Positions 61,821-64,000 of a stretch of DNA of 64,000 bases are shown piece by piece. Under the pieces are notes generated by a model. It ran no database searches and was not told the origin of the DNA. It saw only the letters and a list, made by a program, of their open reading frames with translations. The DNA is from CAMFTQ01 sp051881615. Its GTDB lineage: Bacteria > Bacillota > Clostridia > Oscillospirales > Acutalibacteraceae. The position numbers were made by a program, and so were the translations under genes. How positions within the stretch are numbered: the first letter of the stretch is position 1; every line of letters begins with the position of its first letter. The DNA lies in assembly GCA_051881615.1 (NCBI GenBank), contig JBJEQF010000004.1, positions 11,299-75,298 on the forward strand. Reading direction: 5' to 3'.

Positions 61821-63503
61821 TCAATCCTGCGCTCTGTTGATAGCGTTGATTACGCCGAAAATTGATGACCTGTAAATATTGCTTGAAACACCTACACCGA
61901 AAATACTGCTTCCGTCCGGCTTTTTAAGCTCAATGTAAGAAACAGCCTTTGAGTCGGAGCCTGCCGAAATAGCGTGTTGAGAGTAAGAAATAAACTCATA
62001 GCAGTCGATGCCGATGCTCTTTATCGCATTAAAGAATGCGTCAATAGGACCATTACCGACACCGCTGATTTTTGTTTCAACAGGTGTTTCACCGTTAGTT
62101 CTGAAAATGCACTCGATACAAAGCTTGTTCTCATCGGCGCTGTCCTCAGTAATAGTGGGATGTCCGACAATCTCATACTTTCTGTCGTGGAGCAGATAGT
62201 TTTTCTCAAATAAATCAAACAGCTCTTTTGAAACAAGCTCTCTGCCAAGTTTTTCACACTCTGACTGAACAAGCTTGCCAAACTCGGGGTGCATCTTTTT
62301 CGGTAAATCGTAGCCGAAATAGTGGTTCAAAACAAACGCAGCACCGCCCTTGCCGGACTGTGAGTTAATTCTGATAATCGGCTCATACTGCCTGCCGACA
62401 TCAGCAGGGTCAATCGGAAGATACGGAACCTCCCAATAATCGGAGTGTGACTCACGCATATATTTTGTACCCTTGTTTATAGCGTCCTGATGTGAGCCTG
62501 AAAAAGCAGTGAATACAAGCTCGCCGATATACGGCTGACGTTCACCGATTTTCATATTGGTGCATCTTTCGTAAATTTCCTTGTACTTCGGCAGATCAGA
62601 AAAATCGAGCTGCGGGTCAACACCTTGTGTGAACATATTAAGACCGACCGTAACAATATCAAGGTTGCCTGTACGTTCACCGTTACCGAAAAGTGTACCT
62701 TCAACACGCTCTGCACCTGCTAAAAGTGCAAGCTCCGTTGCGGCAACTCCGCAGCCTCTGTCGTTGTGCGGGTGAATACTGATAATAGCCGCTTCTCTGT
62801 TAGGCAAATGGCGGATAAAATACTCCACCTGATCGGCATACGTATTGGCAGTGCACATTTCGACTGTGTTAGGCAGGTTGAGGATAATAGGATTTTCCTT
62901 GGTACAACCGAGTGTTTCCATAACCTTTTCGCAGATTTTCACAGCGTTGTCAGGCTCTGTACCGCTGAAGCTTTCGGGAGAATACTCAAAACGGAAGTTA
63001 GTGTCGCCCTCGTATTCGTCAGTGAGCTTTCTGATAAGCTCTGCACCCTTAACGGCAATATCAATAACGCCCTGCATATCGGTGTTAAAAACAACCTTTC
63101 TCTGCAAGGTTGAGGTTGAGTTGTAAAAGTGAACGATAACATTTTTTGCGCCCTTTACAGCCTCATATGTCTTTTTGATAAGATGCTCTCTTGCCTGAAC
63201 AAGCACCTGAATAGTAACGTCATCGGGAATGTGACCGCCCTCGATCAGCTCTCGGCAAATTTCGTATTCGGTTTCCGACGCAGACGGAAAGCCGATTTCA
63301 ATCTCCTTAAAGCCCATATCGCACAAAGCGTGGAAGAATTCGAGCTTTTCCTCCAGATTCATCGGGTCAATAAGCGCCTGATTGCCGTCACGCAAATCAA
63401 CACTGCACCAGATCGGTGCTTTTTTGATTACGTTGTTCGGCCACTGACGGTCTGGCAAGTCAATCTGCTTAAACGGAATGTATTTTTCAAAAGTAGGTTT
63501 CAT
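61821..63503 (-). CDS. leuA: 2-Isopropylmalate synthase LeuA (long form)
   Basis: First committed enzyme of leucine synthesis. The 560-residue product belongs to the longer, mycobacterial-like LeuA class. The catalytic domain has KAPIWCSVDLRDGNQAL, EIGFPSAS and the metal site HPHNDRGCG. NGERTGNLDIVTVGLNMFTQG follows. A C-terminal allosteric LeuA dimer domain starts near residue 440 (KISGVGNGPIDAF, the leucine-binding pattern), so feedback by leucine is expected. The start at 63503 has AGGAGGT upstream. A T-box leader with a Leu CTC specifier precedes it, giving control by uncharged tRNA-Leu. The open frame upstream of this start is leader RNA. Confidence 0.96.
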   Translation of the reverse strand: MKPTFEKYIPFKQIDLPDRQWPNNVIKKAPIWCSVDLRDGNQALIDPMNLEEKLEFFHALCDMGFKEIEIGFPSASETEYEICRELIEGGHIPDDVTIQVLVQAREHLIKKTYEAVKGAKNVIVHFYNSTSTLQRKVVFNTDMQGVIDIAVKGAELIRKLTDEYEGDTNFRFEYSPESFSGTEPDNAVKICEKVMETLGCTKENPIILNLPNTVEMCTANTYADQVEYFIRHLPNREAAIISIHPHNDRGCGVAATELALLAGAERVEGTLFGNGERTGNLDIVTVGLNMFTQGVDPQLDFSDLPKYKEIYERCTNMKIGERQPYIGELVFTAFSGSHQDAINKGTKYMRESHSDYWEVPYLPIDPADVGRQYEPIIRINSQSGKGGAAFVLNHYFGYDLPKKMHPEFGKLVQSECEKLGRELVSKELFDLFEKNYLLHDRKYEIVGHPTITEDSADENKLCIECIFRTNGETPVETKISGVGNGPIDAFFNAIKSIGIDCYEFISYSQHAISAGSDSKAVSYIELKKPDGSSIFGVGVSSNIYRSSIFGVINAINRAQD

Positions 63504-63554
63504 AATAATTACCTCCTGTTTTATAAAGAAATATCGGGTGACCTGTAAGCATAA

Positions 63555-63820
63555 AAAAATCGCCCCGAAAAGGGACGAATAAAAATCCGTGGTACCACCC
63601 TGATTCAAGCATACCTTCCGATATGCTCCTTATTAGCCTCCAACAAGGCATAGACCTGTAACGTGGCCGCACGTTCCTCCTTATACATTATAAATAAATG
63701 CTTCAGGCAGGAAAACTCAGGGATGAGCTATACATACAAGGTTAAACAGCAGTTTACACCGTCCACTGCCTCTCTTTGCAATAACGATTGTATCTTATTC
63801 CCTTCAAAGTTTTTAAGCTG
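63555..63820 (-). promoter_or_regulatory. T-box riboswitch (leucine) before leuA
   Basis: On the minus strand the leader has a stem I with an AGAGAG motif (about 63774) and GGTG distal-loop sequence. A CTC specifier codon (63727-63725, within AGCTCATCCCTGAG) and the conserved T-box AGGGTGGTACCACGG (63601-63587) follow. A terminator hairpin comes last (about 63579-63560, T7). CTC reads Leu, which fits leuA. Uncharged tRNA-Leu should stabilise the antiterminator. Confidence 0.92.
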
Positions 63821-63837
63821 ATATTTACTTATTACAT

Positions 63838-63865
63838 ATTATATACAACAAAAAAAGTTTGTCAA
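63838..63865 (-). promoter_or_regulatory. Promoter of leuA / T-box leader
   Basis: On the minus strand, TTGACA (63865-63860), a 16-base spacer and TATAAT (63843-63838). Confidence 0.82.
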
Positions 63866-63931
63866 GCAGAAAAAGATAAAATTTTAAAGTAATAACAGCA
63901 TTAAGAAAAGAAAAAATATTGAAAAAAGGTG

Positions 63932-63960
63932 TTGACAAAGTGAATGTGTTTTGATATAAT
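63932..63960 (+). promoter_or_regulatory. Promoter of a gene beyond the window end
   Basis: TTGACA (63932-63937), a 17-base spacer and TATAAT (63955-63960), pointing out of the window. The gene it serves is not visible. Confidence 0.8.
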
Positions 63961-64000
63961 AGCAAAGCTGTCGAAAAAACAGCGAAGAAAATACAAATCA

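Noticed and set aside
61821..63608. A longer leuA start at 63608
   Set aside because: It would translate the T-box antiterminator and terminator region. The start at 63503 has AGGAGGT and the family N-terminus.

Overview
The window reads as a chromosome segment of a low- to mid-GC, spore-forming Clostridia bacterium, probably of the Ruminococcaceae/Oscillospiraceae type. Supporting signs are a complete spoIIAA-spoIIAB-sigF operon, a PdaB-like deacetylase, lysine synthesis through DapL/DapF, a type III glutamine synthetase, many AGGAGG ribosome sites, several TTG/GTG starts, and clear TTGACA/TATAAT promoters. The species assignment is inference.

Layout. 1-6.3 kb: cell-wall and housekeeping genes (ddl-murF, luxS, an M23 endopeptidase with a G5 domain, a polysaccharide deacetylase). 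6.5-30 kb: the most unusual region, a 23-kb one-directional locus. It encodes seven exported proteins with SipW-type (TasA/CalY-like) signal peptides ending in AWF/AWI/SWL, one of which is a 3677-residue giant, and one related membrane-anchored protein without the cleavage motif. It also holds two SipW-like signal peptidases, a membrane-anchored McrB-like AAA+ ATPase, and a long coiled-coil protein with a DUF2357-like head. Six of the eight exported or anchored proteins share a clear late motif of the form W-x-E/D-G-x-D, and the giant has a degenerate version. I read the locus as a dedicated surface-fibre or adhesin export and assembly system with an unexpected AAA+ module.

30.4-33.8 kb: folC-rsmI-trmN-like operon, then a Met-Glu-Leu tRNA cluster. 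33.8-44.1 kb: a 10-kb integrated element next to tRNA-Leu. It carries a large serine recombinase, a ParB-like protein, TnpV, DUF6809 and other small element proteins. Its cargo is a three-gene operon: an excisionase-like HTH protein, an SF1 helicase with inserted nuclease-like, topoisomerase zinc-finger and RQC-like parts, and a CHC2/Toprim protein whose Toprim catalytic residues look lost. Just outside lies a short convergent gene pair (about 44.16-44.43 kb) with the architecture of an Fst/par type I toxin-antitoxin system.

44.5-64 kb: a HAD phosphatase, the sigF operon, then a nitrogen-assimilation block: an Amt-PII fusion, GSIII with an attenuated leader, and a divergent ANTAR regulator that probably acts on that leader. 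These are followed by carA, a continuous carB-dapF reading frame, pyrG, dapL, gdhA, and leuA behind a leucine T-box. Together this block links ammonium uptake, glutamine, glutamate, carbamoyl phosphate, pyrimidine, lysine and leucine synthesis.

Two intergenic repeat families are present. One is a 126-bp triple-hairpin element found twice, 30 kb apart in opposite orientation, with paired stem changes.
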